From positions 806,001-870,000 of the forward strand of contig JAHDVF020000527.1 in NCBI GenBank assembly GCA_022606425.2: a stretch of 64,000 nt of DNA, in the 5' to 3' direction. Positions 9,420 through 19,431 of the stretch are shown here, piece after piece. How positions within the stretch are numbered: the first letter of the stretch is position 1; every line of letters starts with the position of its first letter. The translations under genes were made by a program, and so were the position numbers. The notes under the pieces were generated by a model. The model did not search any database. It had not been told where the DNA came from and saw nothing but the letters and a program-made list of their open reading frames with translations. The stretch comes from Lepidostoma basale. Lineage: Eukaryota > Arthropoda > Insecta > Trichoptera > Lepidostomatidae.

Positions 9420-9692
9420 GTCATCTATTATGATTGGAAAGCATTATGCAGAACACCTTTATTAACAGTTTTTGTGATTTTTTTATTTTCTCAACATGTT
9501 TCAAATACTTCATCATCGGGAGAACGTGTTTTAGATATATAAAAACCAGCATAATTAAATTTCACAGAGTAAATGCCTTAAATTTATTACATATATGTTA
9601 CATTTGATAATACCCTAGTAAGGCTAAACATTTTACTCACATACAATATAATTAAACTTATCAAAAACAGACATTTTCTTCAATATTAAATA
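9420..9692 (-). mobile_element. HH-L and HH-D terminal remnants
   Basis: Around 9497-9540 the minus strand reads CCGATGATGAAGTATTTGAAACATGTTG, a hammerhead layout with core U4 replaced by C (HH-L). From 9590 an HH-D half follows on plus, with TTTGATAATACC and a degraded GACATTTTCTTC arm. Confidence 0.45.
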
Positions 9693-10266
9693 CTTGAGTA
9701 TGCGTAAATATTCATAAACAATTTCAATACGATTTGGTAGTTTTAAAATATCACGTGGCTACACTGTCACGCATGGTCCCACATACCTCTTATTTTGGTA
9801 AAAGTGAGAAGAAATAGATACCCTGATGTCTAGAAGCCCCACAAGAGCTGTCTATGTGAAGTTTTGATTGCCGATAGATGAAACCGATGCATTCAAAATA
9901 AACTGTTTAATATTGAAATCGATATCCTTTATAAAATACATTTATACCTGCCTATACATGGTCTTAACCTGCTTGATAGGTTATTTTATTTTAATAATAT
10001 TACTTATTTTTTCCGTGCCAAATAAGGTTCTTCAACGTTGGCCATCACGTCTGCAAAGACCTCTCTGACTTTCAATCAACTCATTTTCCTAATTCCAAAT
10101 TTCTTCTCCTTTCGATGTGATGTCAGATCCCTCTGACGTTGACTATCACTTGAGAGTAGTTGTCTTTCTCTCTGCGCTCTTCAAGCCAATCCAGTTCCTT
10201 ATGTTGTGGAGCCAGGTGATTCGTCTCCCGTCCATACCTCGTCGACCCTCTATGTATTCAGTATAG
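9693..10266. other. unassigned stretch before RTE2
   Basis: No gene called. 10,030-10,260 has higher GC and antisense-like patches (TCTTCAACGTTGGCCATCACG resembles the RTE4 end), suggesting decayed retrotransposon DNA. Confidence 0.3.
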
Positions 10267-10766
10267 TATCTGAAAGGAATAAATGCTGGTGCTAAGATGA
10301 GTGATTTGTCTGTAAATTGTCTCTTTTACACCGACGATTTCGTTCTTGTTGCGGATAGTGCGGACGAATTACAAGTCTCACACATTCTTGACACCAAGAA
10401 TGTGTGAGATATGCAAGTCAAGTGATTTAATGATGAATGTCGGAAAGTCAAAGGTGATGGTTTTTGAAAGGGAAGAGCAAATGAAAGTTTGTAACATAAG
10501 TATGAACAAAGAGAACTTGGAGCAGGTGTTGGAAGAAGGGTTGGTGCGGGTAACAAAGTGAATGAAGCTTTAAAAATAGTTATTGGAAACAAGAATTTAT
10601 TAATGAAAGCGAAAACGGCCATTCACAATGGAGTTCTGGTCCCAACCCTAATATATGGAAGCGAAGTGTGGAACTGGCAGAAGAAGGATGAGAACAGAAT
10701 AAAAGCTGTAGAGATGAGGTCCCTAAGACGTATGTCTGGTAGAACGATATACGACAGTACGAGTGT
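10267..10766 (+). pseudogene. RTE2 reverse transcriptase fragment with catalytic box
   Basis: The first frame (10,267-10,410) reads KGINAGAKMSDLS then CLFYTDDFVLVADSADELQ, the reverse-transcriptase motif that normally has YADD, here YTDD. It stops after a 15-bp hairpin at 10,377-10,410. Other frames continue with MMNVGKSKVMVFE and, from about 10,558, IHNGVLVPTLIYGSEVWNWQ and VEMRSLRRM. It is the only RTE copy in the window reaching the catalytic box. It is cut off by the HH-A block at 10,768, and frame changes make it non-functional. Confidence 0.75.
10377..10410. repeat. perfect 15-bp hairpin inside RTE2
   Basis: TCTCACACATTCTTG and CAAGAATGTGTGAGA are exact reverse complements separated by four bases (ACAC). 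The other RTE2 copies here do not reach this site, so I cannot tell whether it is native to the element. Confidence 0.8.
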
Positions 10767-10767
10767 T

Positions 10768-10880
10768 ACAAATTGTAACACCTGATGATGTCAACATAAG
10801 TTGATGAAACAGCTGTCGCGTAAAATAAAATACAATTGTGATACAAAAAACAAAGTTATTTTATTCAACAGTTTAAAATG
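10768..10880 (+). mobile_element. HH-A terminal repeat, short copy
   Basis: Starts abruptly within RTE2 at about 10,766 and carries the hammerhead at 10,778-10,821 followed by AAAATACAATTGTGATACAA and AACAAAGTTATTT. Confidence 0.65.
10778..10821 (+). ncRNA. hammerhead-like motif, family HH-A
   Basis: ACAC, CTGATGA, T, stem II GTCAAC/GTTGAT around ATAA, GAAAC, AGCTGTC, GCGT. The core is canonical; stem II closes with one G-U pair. Stem I has one A-C mismatch compared with the ACGC/GCGA-type pairing at 13,651. Confidence 0.7.
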
Positions 10881-10918
10881 TTAAGTTTTTTTAGTGTTTC
10901 GGTCAAAACTATGGACTA

Positions 10919-11095
10919 TCAAATCAATTTATTTACTCAACAGACATTACAAACAGCATAAATGTTTAAGGCATCTATTGAGTACAGGTAAAATATTATA
11001 TTCTTACAGCATAATACCAGGAACGCATGAGAGATGGTTCGACATTAGGAAGACAAAATACTTTCCAAAGTCTAGAGTATTTGTCTTTTAAACGC
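10919..11095 (-). mobile_element. JOCK non-LTR 3' end, truncated
   Basis: Minus-strand copy of the last 175 bases of JOCK: ATCAAATCAATTTATTTACT on plus is the (GATTT)n tail region. The inner part matches the TTGTCTTCCTAATGTCGAAC segment after the JOCK stop codon. Confidence 0.7.
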
Positions 11096-11744
11096 ACTCG
11101 TACTATCACTAATATGAAAGACGTCGATCTCTTGAAAGAATAGGGTCGCGATCCATTATTTCTACCTATCCTTTCAGAGAAACAGCGTGATTATTATTTA
11201 TGATGATTTTTATTATATGTACGCCGTTTTGTAAAATCAATTACTCCAAGGGCACACCAGGAAAAGACTGACCGAATGGTTAGTTTGTAAGTTTTGTCAC
11301 GAGTTTTTAATTACACTTATGTGTACTGCCTTCTAGGTTCATATGTTTTAGCGATATCCTTTTATCGCCAAAAATTTCTGATGAGTAAAGATCTCAGCGC
11401 GAGTTCGCTAACCTCAAATCAAAATCCCATTCATCATTCGCAGTTGCATGTAGTCTATGGTCGGGGTATAGTTGGTAATAAACGCCGGCTTCGCCTTACC
11501 AATCCGCCTTCAAAGGGGCCGATCCCGGCCTCTAATTCGGTACTTCATCATGATATGGAAGACGCTTCCTGGGCACAATGGCTCCCCTTTCAGCGGACGG
11601 TAATGTTTATATGATTGTGGCGGAATTTGGGCCGGCTCTTGTGGGTAGAACTTAATATTATAATTATGCGGTGTTTCTTTGCGTTCGACCTGTTGAGTTA
11701 CTCGCTACATGAACAACACAAGTCCATAATAATAATTATTATAA
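11096..11744. other. unassigned stretch
   Basis: 11,215-11,260 resembles a RepN fragment (ACGCCGTTTTGTAAAATCAA, CCAAGGGCAC). From 11,390 to 11,640 the DNA is less AT-rich; an open frame of 106 codons here starts at no ATG I trust and has no recognisable motif. Confidence 0.3.
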
Positions 11745-11748
11745 CGAA

Positions 11749-11833
11749 ATGAAAACGTCTGTTTTATACAAGTTTCATTAAATTTTATTAGACATTTGAT
11801 CAGAAAAACTTCTAGAAAACAGGCGTTTTCAGT
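11749..11833. mobile_element. HH-D minimal palindrome
   Basis: GAAAACGTCTGTTTTATAC and CTAGAAAACAGGCGTTTTC are inverted arms 40 bases apart. The hammerhead-like centre has been lost except TTTGATCAG. Confidence 0.5.
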
Positions 11834-12022
11834 TATTTAAAGATACGTAATAAAGGAGTCTCTTTAAAAAGTCGCAATAGAATAGTGTAGTTTGAGTTAT
11901 TTTATATTAATTTTAAATATTTAAACATTGTCAATACTAACTAGTTCGACATTACTAATAGATTTCATGTCCAAGCTGAAAACCCATCTTTCAAGTTTTA
12001 TACACAAATTAAAACTTGTATA

Positions 12023-12246
12023 ATTAATACGAATGTAAACGTCTGTTTTCTAGAAGTTTTATTATAATTAATGAAAAATACACATTTTGCCTTTCTAATG
12101 CAGAATATGTCATTTTACAGAAAAGGCAAGGGGAAACCACTCTGGGCAAACTCTTCAGGACATCACTATGAAGGACAGAGAAGCCTACGCCAGGGTGATA
12201 GCCGACGTCGGGGAGACCTGACATGGCACTCGAGGAAGAAGAACAA
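12023..12246 (+). mobile_element. HH-D left half joined to RTE11 end
   Basis: 12,023-12,120 is the left HH-D half (AATACGAATGTAAACGTCTG, then a decayed GGCGAAA region). 12,125-12,246 on plus is a retrotransposon end with DITMKDREAYARVIADVG, followed by GAGGAAGAAGAACAAG as its tail. The pieces look like one element landing in another. Confidence 0.45.
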
Positions 12247-12352
12247 GGCATTTTAAAATATATCATTGACGTTCAAAAAACAATAAATATCAATTTGTTT
12301 GAACAATTTTAATTGCTTTGTAAACATTTTAATAAAACTTAAATTAAAATAC

Positions 12353-12393
12353 AAACATGTTTAGGACACAGAAACCTTTCATCAGTGTTTTGT
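12353..12393 (-). ncRNA. hammerhead-like motif, HH-B, mutated
   Basis: Minus strand: CACTGATGAAAGG, then TGTCCTAAACATG. Core CTGATGA is intact but GAAA has become TAAA (position 12), which should abolish cleavage. Confidence 0.5.
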
Positions 12394-12547
12394 TCGTTTT
12401 TGTACATATAAAATAAATATTTAACCAAATTTTTCATGAATGTGGTCAGTTTTGAGAGATATTAAAATTAAATTTTGGCGAATATAGAAGAAAAATATTT
12501 TTTGTATTTGGTTTTATTGTGATATTATTTTCTAAACGATGTAGTTA

Positions 12548-12690
12548 TCGGAGAAATCGACGTGGGTGCATGACACGACGTATGAATCTTGAGGAATCGA
12601 GAGAAGTGTGCAAGGAAAGAACAATGGGGTGGTCCATTTCTTCTGCCGACCCCATCGGTCAGACGGCGTGATGGCTAGATTTTCTTCTTT
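12548..12690 (+). mobile_element. RTE1 extreme 3' end
   Basis: Plus-strand fragment with RNRRGCMTRRMNLEE, ending at CAGACGGCGTGATGGCTAG, which is the RTE1 stop-and-tail region. About 140 bases survive, back to back with RTE4. Confidence 0.65.
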
Positions 12691-12858
12691 CGGTGCCATG
12701 TCGGGTCCCCCCAAATTGGCGATCACTGCAGCAACGGCATTTTTATTCTGCGCCACTTGAAAAAGGTTTTGGACTCTTGTTATTCCTGTCCATTCTTTGA
12801 TATTCCGCAGCCAGGACAGCTGCTTTCTACCAACTACCCGACGTCCCTCCGATGGTTA
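12680..12858 (-). mobile_element. RTE4 non-LTR end
   Basis: The antisense TTCTTCTTTCGGTGCCATGT and CCCCCCAAATTGGCGATCAC encode the RTE4 end, with RVQNLFQVAQ-like and VIANLGGPD motifs on minus. Related copies are at 23,440, 37,505 and 46,498. Confidence 0.65.
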
Positions 12859-13580
12859 GATAGTTAGTTTTATAACCATCCGAGAGTAAAGACTATACAG
12901 GAAATAAACGAGTTTGAATATCGTTTCCTTTCTCCACCGTGTGGTTGAATCTCTGATCCGGCGTGAATTCATCAATAATGTATCTCGCTGTAATAAAGGG
13001 GGTTTGATTTGTGATCATTTACGAACGCGAATATCAATTAGGAAATTAAAAGGTCATTGTGTCTCTATAGAGGCAGAATTCATTGAATGGCAGAACGACA
13101 GTAAAGAGATTCGAATTAGTATCATTAGAAATATTGTGAAATCCCATGTGAAACACGATTAGAAAGAGTATATAATAATAATTTTAATTTCTTGGAAGAA
13201 GTTCATTATTTATAATTATAAATAAAAGTCTGTTGGGAGCAAAGAATGTGCCTCCATTTTGGTGTTACTGCAGCAAAAATTTATTTGGAAACAATAAAAT
13301 GTTGGCCAAACCTTCTGCCACAATTGCAAGAGAAAAGGATAGATACGGCCTTTCAATATAAACTAAGAGAATAAACAAATTTATTATACAACTTTTCTAT
13401 TTACAAATATGTGGTGAATATTATTTGTGTTTAATTGTTTGAATAAAAGTCTCTACCATTATACGAGTATACGGAAATTTACATAAAGACATTAAATAAC
13501 TTCATACGTTTGCAATAAATTGTATACTTAAATAGTCCATTGTTTTTGCCGAAACACTTTGATACTTCAACATTATATTA
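12859..13580. other. unassigned stretch, weak open frame
   Basis: An 82-codon frame at 12,914-13,162 begins with TTG rather than ATG and has no motif I recognise. 13,163-13,580 is AT-rich; 13,535-13,565 has the CCGAAACACTTTGATAC segment linked to HH-A repeats. Confidence 0.3.
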
Positions 13581-13581
13581 T

Positions 13582-13740
13582 AAACTGTTAAATAATAGAA
13601 CTCTGTTTTTATTTATATTTTTCGCGATAGCTGTTTCGTATATTATTGTAACGCCTGATGATGTCAACGTAGGTTGACGAAACAGCTGTCGCGAAAAATA
13701 TAAATAAAATTGTGATAAAGCTTTCTAATTGAAAAGTTTA
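13582..13740. mobile_element. HH-A inverted pair
   Basis: TTTATATTTTTCGCGATAGC on the left and GCGAAAAATATAAATAAA on the right are inverted arms, with half a hammerhead (minus) at about 13,618-13,638 and a full one (plus) at 13,651-13,694. Both point outward. Confidence 0.7.
13651..13694 (+). ncRNA. hammerhead-like motif, HH-A, best-paired copy
   Basis: ACGC, CTGATGA, T, GTCAAC/GTTGAC stem II with GTAG loop, GAAAC, AGCTGTC, GCGA. Stem I CGC/GCG is perfectly paired here, whereas other HH-A copies show ACAC with a mismatch, probably from CpG decay. Canonical core throughout. Confidence 0.75.
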
Positions 13741-13938
13741 TAATTATGTACTTATAAAATTACAATATATATTATATAATACTAACCATATATTTTATGG
13801 AAGTAAAACATATTTTTAACACCTTGAGTGTATCACAAATCATATTTTTAGAGGTACAATACATATTCAAAATGAAAAAGCAACACAATAAAATAATGTT
13901 AATGCCTATGATATTGGCTTTATTTAATAGATTATTTT

Positions 13939-14637
13939 ATGCCATTTAAGATAACGAAGATAAATAAAGACAAAACAAAGCAGCTGGCTGTAGGCCGAAT
14001 GCAACATCAGATGAGAGTAGTGATGTCAGGAGTTCCACTAAAGAACACCAAGGAGTTTGTCTACCTCGGGAGCAAAATAACACGGGACGGTCGGTCTAAG
14101 AGCGAGGTCGACAGCCGTATACATCAGGCTAGGCTTGCATTTAATAAAAGGTCTAAAATAATAGAATCAAATAATATAGACCAAAAACTGAGAATACTCC
14201 TCATCAAGACCTATGTATGGAGTATCTTGATGTACGGCTGCGAGACATGGTGCCTATCCGTAAGAGATAAACGGAGACTAGAGGCTTTTAAGATGCGGTC
14301 CTGTAGAAGATTATTAGGAATTTCCTGGAGAGACCACATCACGAATGAGGAGGTTCTTCAAAGAATCGAAGGAGGAAGGCACCTGCTCAGGACCTTGTCC
14401 GAAAGGCGTGCAAGATGGATCGGCCATGTAATGCGTCAGGAGGGCCTCTTGCATGCCTTAATGGAGGATATGACCGAGGGGACAAACTCTAGGGGACGCC
14501 CACGCCGAGAGTACCTGGAGGACCTGTTGGTGGACGTGCGCTGCTCATCATATGCAGATTTCAAAAGAGCCGCACAAGACAGGGAAGAATGGAAGAGAAG
14601 AATAGAAGAAATTGCTGCAAACCAATCCCAGGATTGA
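13939..14637 (+). pseudogene. RTE6 polyprotein C-terminal half, open frame
   Basis: An uninterrupted 232-codon frame from ATG to TGA. It starts with INKDKTKQLAVGR just after where the catalytic box would be, then TKEFVYLGSKIT (about residues 37-48), LLIKTYVWSILMYGCETW (87-104), RLEAFKMRSCRRLLGISWRD (113-132), RWIGHVMRQEG (159-169) and GRPRREYLEDL (187-197). These are the thumb and C-terminal connection of an RTE-type reverse transcriptase. Palm motifs and endonuclease are missing, so it is a 5'-truncated but relatively young copy with no stop codons. Only one copy in the window. Confidence 0.75.
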
Positions 14638-14654
14638 AACTTTCTAACTAATGA

Positions 14655-14935
14655 TTTCAGGCATATGAGCGCCACGGCTAGATCGAATGAAGCGCAATCG
14701 TGAAATCCAATTTTCGACAATCGTCGTCTTTGTGGATGCGTATTATCCACTAGAATGTACGTAGTGCGAAAACGATACATGGTCTTCCGATAACTCGGAT
14801 GGACGATTATGTCGACCGTAAAATGGACGTAGTGCACGATAAGTTTGGCGAACCGAATCACGATTTTCAAAATAAATTTGCACAATTTGCAAGCGCTGTT
14901 CTGACGTCAGTCTATTTATGGTAAAATGGCAACTG
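14655..14935 (-). pseudogene. mariner-superfamily-like transposase N-terminal fragment
   Basis: Minus strand reads LTSEQRLQIVQIYFENRDSV and RALRPFYGRHNRPSE, the helix-turn-helix start of an insect mariner-related transposase group in which a NRP(T/S)E motif ends the first helical domain. A later frame reads FRTTYILVDNTHPQRRR, so a frameshift lies between. The catalytic domain and terminal repeats were not found. Assignment rests on recalled family resemblance. Confidence 0.45.
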
Positions 14936-15629
14936 TCAAATTGACATTCTGTAAAACAATGTTGCCAACTCCTAAAAAAAGTACCATATATATCATTCAA
15001 AAAATGTTTCATTTAATTTTCTCTCATGTACTTGTATTTAATATTTTTAATTGGTAATTTTTCTTGACAATTAAGATTTAACTATAGTTTTGAAGGTGAA
15101 AGCGAATTGGACCCATTCGAGAATCCTGAGACACGTCGATCCATCTATAGCACAGGCCGCAAGGACGTGATAGAACCTGATGTCCCAGATCAATTAAACA
15201 AAACACATCCGAGATGACCGCTGCAGATAACGAGCCCAGCATCCGAGGTGGTCCATCTGCGCTCAACTGAGGAGATGTCAATCCGTGACGTGTCGCAGAG
15301 GCGATGCCGCAATTAAAGCGCCCGAGAGTGGTCCATCGGAGTTGTTATCTTTTTGTTTTTAATCTTTTTGATATGAGAAATTATTTTATCATCTGAGTTA
15401 GATACACACTACGTGATTGGAGAAAAGATAATTTTTTTTTTATAAAATATTAATTCCCCGAATAATATATATGTGCATCGGTATTAATCCAATATTAATT
15501 ATAATCTATTAGTAATAGAGCATCTTTGCGATTTAGTTAATTTCCTTCAAGAATAATAAATAAATAATTTATTTTTTCTTGAACCATGATTTTTAACTCC
15601 TTATTAAATAATGTATACGAAAGTTATAT
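14936..15629. other. unassigned stretch
   Basis: 15,075-15,335 is GC-richer (AGCCCAGCATCCGAGGTGG; CGCAGAGGCGATGCCGC) but lacks a long frame or a second copy. The rest is AT-rich with nothing recognised. Confidence 0.3.
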
Positions 15630-15780
15630 ATAAGTTTCTAGAAGATTTATAATAATTTAATTTATGGGAATGACACATTTCGCCTGTCTAAGACATTATC
15701 ACATTTCTTAATTACTCAAAAGACAGGTAAAACTTGTCATTACCAATGACAGGCAAAACTTGTCATTACCAATATATATT
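15630..15780. mobile_element. HH-D decayed palindrome
   Basis: GGGAATGACACATTTCGCC inverted against GACAGGTAAAACTTGTCATTACC, with AAGTTTCTAGAAGATTTATAAT outside. A tandem repeat of GACAGG(C/T)AAAACTTGTCATTACC sits at the right side. Confidence 0.5.
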
Positions 15781-15858
15781 AATGTTGTTATTTGAAATTT
15801 TGTTGCAGTGTAAGCAATGAAAATGAAAATATATAATATATTTATGGTATTTATATAT

Positions 15859-15955
15859 AATTCCACTTAAGTATATTTATGGCTTCGACCATAAGATGGC
15901 AGAGAGCTGCCGAAACCGGTCAAAGCTATAAACCTAAGTGGAATTTAACTTAATA
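15859..15955. repeat. short HH-E palindrome
   Basis: ATTCCACTTAAG...GCTTCGACC and GGTCAAAGC...CCTAAGTGGAAT are inverted arms. The plus strand of the centre reads AAGATGGCAG, AGAG, CTGCCGAAACCGGTC: perfect five-base stem II, GAAA and GGTC. The 5' core reads CATAAGA instead of CTGANGA. Confidence 0.6.
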
Positions 15956-16333
15956 TAATATATAGGTACTATAATAATTTTTTGTTGTATTTCCATAAAT
16001 TATTATAATATTTCTAAATACAGATTTTTCATTCGCATTAATAAATAAATAAATTATATGACAACTATAATCATGAGCTATATAAGTGCACCAATGACTT
16101 CGAAATTGCATTTCAGACCTAGATTTTCTTTTAAGATATGTTTACTAATTTGGAAATATTATGAAGAGTTGGGGGTTCGACAGCATGATAAAAATAGTTT
16201 TAATTTAAAGATAATAAGGATGCAATTCTAAATTAATTTAGAATATAATATTTTTTTTTTTATAATGTGATCAAATTAACATTAAGTAAAACATCAGCAA
16301 AGCGAAACTTGAAATTCGCATAAAATAAAATAT

Positions 16334-16900
16334 GTTAACTAACTAACTAACTAACCATCACGCCGTCTCCCCGAAGGGGTAGGCAGAAAGAATGGACTGC
16401 CACACATTTCTTTCCTGACATATTTCTCTCGCTTCCTCAACATTCATACATCGTGTCATGCACGCGCGTCCATTTCTCTGACTCCTCACATGCCCGACAT
16501 TCAATATTTGATTTATTTGATCGTGCCACGTTTTCCTCGGTCTTCCTCTATTTCTGGTTCCAATCACATCATTAACATATAATTTTTTTACCATTCTTTC
16601 TTCATTCATTCTTTCAATATGTCCAAACCATCTTAATGAACCTTTCATTATTTTGTTCATGACACCATCATTCGCACCGCATTCACTTCTTATATTTTCA
16701 TTCGGCACTCTATCATACACAGAGTATCCACACATTCTTCTAAGAGATCTCATTTCAACTGCATTTATTCTAATTTCATCCTTCTTTTGCCAGTTCCATG
16801 CTTCGCTTCCATACATAAGGGTCGGTAGAAGAACACCATTGTGCACTGCCATTCTAGCTTTTTTTGATAGGTTTTTGTTTGCGATGACAACTTTAAGTGC
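16334..16900 (-). mobile_element. RTE1 non-LTR end with open frame
   Basis: An open minus-strand frame of 164 codons (16,358-16,852) contains PTLMYGSEAWNWQKKDE (about 10-26), VEMRSLRRMCGYSVYDR (31-47), GSLRWFGHIERMN (71-83), NRGRPRKTWHDQINQIL (100-116) and ends SAYPFGETA. This is the C-terminal connection of an RTE-type polyprotein. The 3' tail is TTAG repeated (TAACTAACTAAC on plus at 16,335-16,355). 5'-truncated, about 560 bases, no catalytic domains. Confidence 0.8.
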
Positions 16901-17889
16901 ACCAAAAATATGTTTATTTTTTTAAAACAGTTTGCGTTAGTATTAGTTATTATATTTAAAAATAAACATGTAAATTAAATACATTTATATAAATATGAAG
17001 TAATCATTTATGTTTTGCGTTTATCTTTTAAAAAAATACATACTAAGCGAATGCTGCACAACTTACTTCGATTATTTCATTAAAAGTGAACCAAAAATTG
17101 TGTTTATTTTTTTTAATCGTCAATTAACCTCTAATTAAATATTTTGCGGAAGAAAGACGTCTACGGTACGAAACATGTTTTGAAAATATAATGTTTTTAA
17201 AAGGTTATTCAAGTAAAGCTTCTTAGATTACATTTTTATATATATTATATTATAATATAATTTATTACAAAGTTAACATTTACCATCCAAGGTATACAAT
17301 TGATCTGATAACAACCGCAAAACATGTTGTAGTCCTGTCCTAAACCAGGCATTATGTTACATGACAAGCTCGTGATGGATGACCGGTCTTTCGGGAGATA
17401 TCCAGATCGAGACCCTTTCATCTACCCACCGCTCCGAGAGGCGAGATTGTCATTCATTAACTTTGCGACTAATTATTCCACAAGGTTGTCCGTTTTTTAT
17501 TATTTTTTTTTTTGAGGCGCTCGCGTGTCACTGATCAAACGTGGTTCCCAACTGCTGGGTGTCACATTCTAGTGACATTGAAATGAGTATTGATAATACA
17601 TTTATGACATAAAAGAGAACGTTCGAAGAGGAATCGTTAATGAAATCGCATGAAAAAATATCAAAGAGATTGTTTCTTAGTTGTCAATGGAGATAATGCG
17701 CCAAATGAGACAAAAATATAATTAATCTTTCTTGAGCTATGATATAAAATTATATATTAAATGTTTGATAGTAAGAACATGGACATTTTTTACAGATAAT
17801 TTGTGGTATTGTATTTAAAAATGAATATGCAATGAGAAGTGTTTCATTAACTCGGAGTTTTTTAAGGTCATCTTTTGTACAACATTTTG
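16901..17889. other. unassigned AT-rich stretch with HH-B-like remnant
   Basis: Around 17,150-17,185 the plus strand reads GGAAGAAAGACGTCTACGGTACGAAACATGTTTTG, a decayed HH-B-like layout with GAAAC kept. 17,280-17,460 is less AT-rich but unrecognised. No gene found. Confidence 0.35.
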
Positions 17890-18052
17890 AATGTATACAA
17901 ATTCTTGTTTCAAAAATTTGTCAGCTGCGGTGATCGTAAGAAGGGCGGAATGGGGAATGTTGTTAATCATAAAGCGATCGCTCAACCCAACCAATATATT
18001 CTGTTCCCAGAAAACAATTTACATATTCGTCTCTATTGAGATACAATTAAGT
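17890..18052 (+). repeat. RepM dispersed repeat with internal deletion
   Basis: AGAAGGGCGGAATGGGGAAT to TCTCTATTGAGATACAATTA, lacking the GTCATAAGTCCTGTAA block: the copy jumps from CAACCCAACCAAT to ATATTCTGTTCCC. Confidence 0.7.
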
Positions 18053-18104
18053 CATATTTTGTGTTTGGTATTCTATGAAAATATAAAAAGTTAATGCGGT
18101 GAGA

Positions 18105-18400
18105 ATGAAAGTGTTATGGACAAAATAATGAAAGGATCATTAAGATAGTTTGGATACAGGGAAAGAATAAATGAACAAAGAATGTTAAAACTAGTACATG
18201 TTAACGATGTAAATGAAATTATAAATAGAGAAAAAAACAGGGAAAACGTGGGACGATCAAATAAATCAAATATTGAATATCAAGCACGTAAGGAGTCGGA
18301 GAAATCGATGTGCGTGCATGACACGATGTTTGAATGTTGAGGAATCGAGAGAATTATGTTTACCCCTTCGGGGAGACGGTGAGATGGTTAGTTAGTGAGA
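18105..18400 (+). mobile_element. RTE1 end, frame-broken
   Basis: Plus-strand copy with GACAAAATAATGAAAGGATC through CTTCGGGGAGACGGTGAGAT and a TTAGTTAG tail. A TAG falls inside the RWFG motif. Confidence 0.7.
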
Positions 18401-18554
18401 AGTGTTTCAATATCTTAATGTTTTCTAAGATTTTGATCAAATAAAGATCACGAAGAATTTAAAAATGAAATTTGGTTTATGGTTCTATTACTCATTGAAT
18501 AATTTATTCCAATTAACATTGTTACTTAAACAATGGTATAATAGTCTTTATTCA

Positions 18555-18840
18555 AACTAACTTACTCACGAACCCTCACGCCGTTTCCCCGGGGGAATAG
18601 GCAGAGAGGATGGAGCGCCATACTGCTATGTCCTGACATACCTCTCAAATATCCTCTACATTTATACATCTTAATATTCATACTGATTTTTCAGACTTGT
18701 GGCCGCCTTTCAGTATTTGATTCATTTGATCGTGCCATGGTTTCTTTAGTCTTCCACAGCTTCTCTTTTCACTCATACTGCTTGTATACAACATTTTAAC
18801 CATTCTTCTCTCGTCCAATCGTTACATATGTCGTTACATA
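18555..18840 (-). mobile_element. RTE2 end, frame-broken
   Basis: Antisense copy opening with AACTAACTTACTCACGAACC tail, then TTTCCCCGGGGGAATAGGCA. It stops at a small TCGTTACATATG duplication, where HH-A begins at 18,842. Confidence 0.65.
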
Positions 18841-18841
18841 T

Positions 18842-19032
18842 GTATAAAGAAATTATGCAAATTGACATAGGAGCAAATACACATAATGATTCGAAAAATC
18901 AGGAAAATTTGACATTTGATATATTATTGTAACACCTGATGATGTCAACATTGGTTGATGAAACAGCTGTCGCGTAAAATAAAATGCAATTGTGATACAA
19001 AAAACAAAGTTATTTAATTTAACAGTTTTTAT
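18842..19032 (+). mobile_element. HH-A Penelope-type terminal repeat
   Basis: Long copy, nearly identical to 880-1060, including TTGACATAGGAGCAAATACAC upstream of the ribozyme and the AACAAAGTTATTTAATTTAA end. Confidence 0.7.
18932..18975 (+). ncRNA. hammerhead-like motif, family HH-A
   Basis: ACAC, CTGATGA, T, GTCAAC/GTTGAT, GAAAC, AGCTGTC, GCGT. Canonical core; one G-U pair closes stem II. Confidence 0.7.
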
Positions 19033-19099
19033 TTTATTTTACTTGTAATGCAATCATTTGCTTTTCATTGCTTCCTTATTTCGTCGTTCGGTATATTCA

Positions 19100-19430
19100 G
19101 AATTGAATAGTTATGAAAACGTTTGTTTGCTTTAAGCTTTATTATAAAGTATAGACATAAAGACTAATGGGAAACTGTCACTTCCATAAATATTATTGAA
19201 GAACAAGGAAACAGGTTTTTCCATCAATATTAAATTAATTATTAGAATTTATTTTCTCTTACTAGAAAATGTTGTGTTCATAATACATTATGTTGTCTAT
19301 TAATTACTATATTACTTTATATTTGTGGTAGCATATTATTGGTCTTAGTTTATTTTTTATTTGTGTTTTTTTTTATATATAAATATTTGTTTTTAAATCG
19401 CTCTATGTCACCTTTCATCATTTAACTGAT
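19100..19430. other. decayed HH-D half and AT-rich DNA
   Basis: 19,110-19,150 retains ATGAAAACGTTTGTTTGC and a TTTATTATAAAG arm typical of HH-D. The rest is uninformative. Confidence 0.35.
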
Positions 19431-19431
19431 T

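Noticed and set aside
12914..13162. 82-codon open frame
   Set aside because: No ATG start, no recognisable domain, and no splice sites that would define an exon.
18105..18400. Intact gene for an RTE protein
   Set aside because: The plus-strand RTE1 copy has internal stops and indels; only the truncated ends at 16.3, 31.0 and 60.8 kb are frame-open, and none has catalytic domains.
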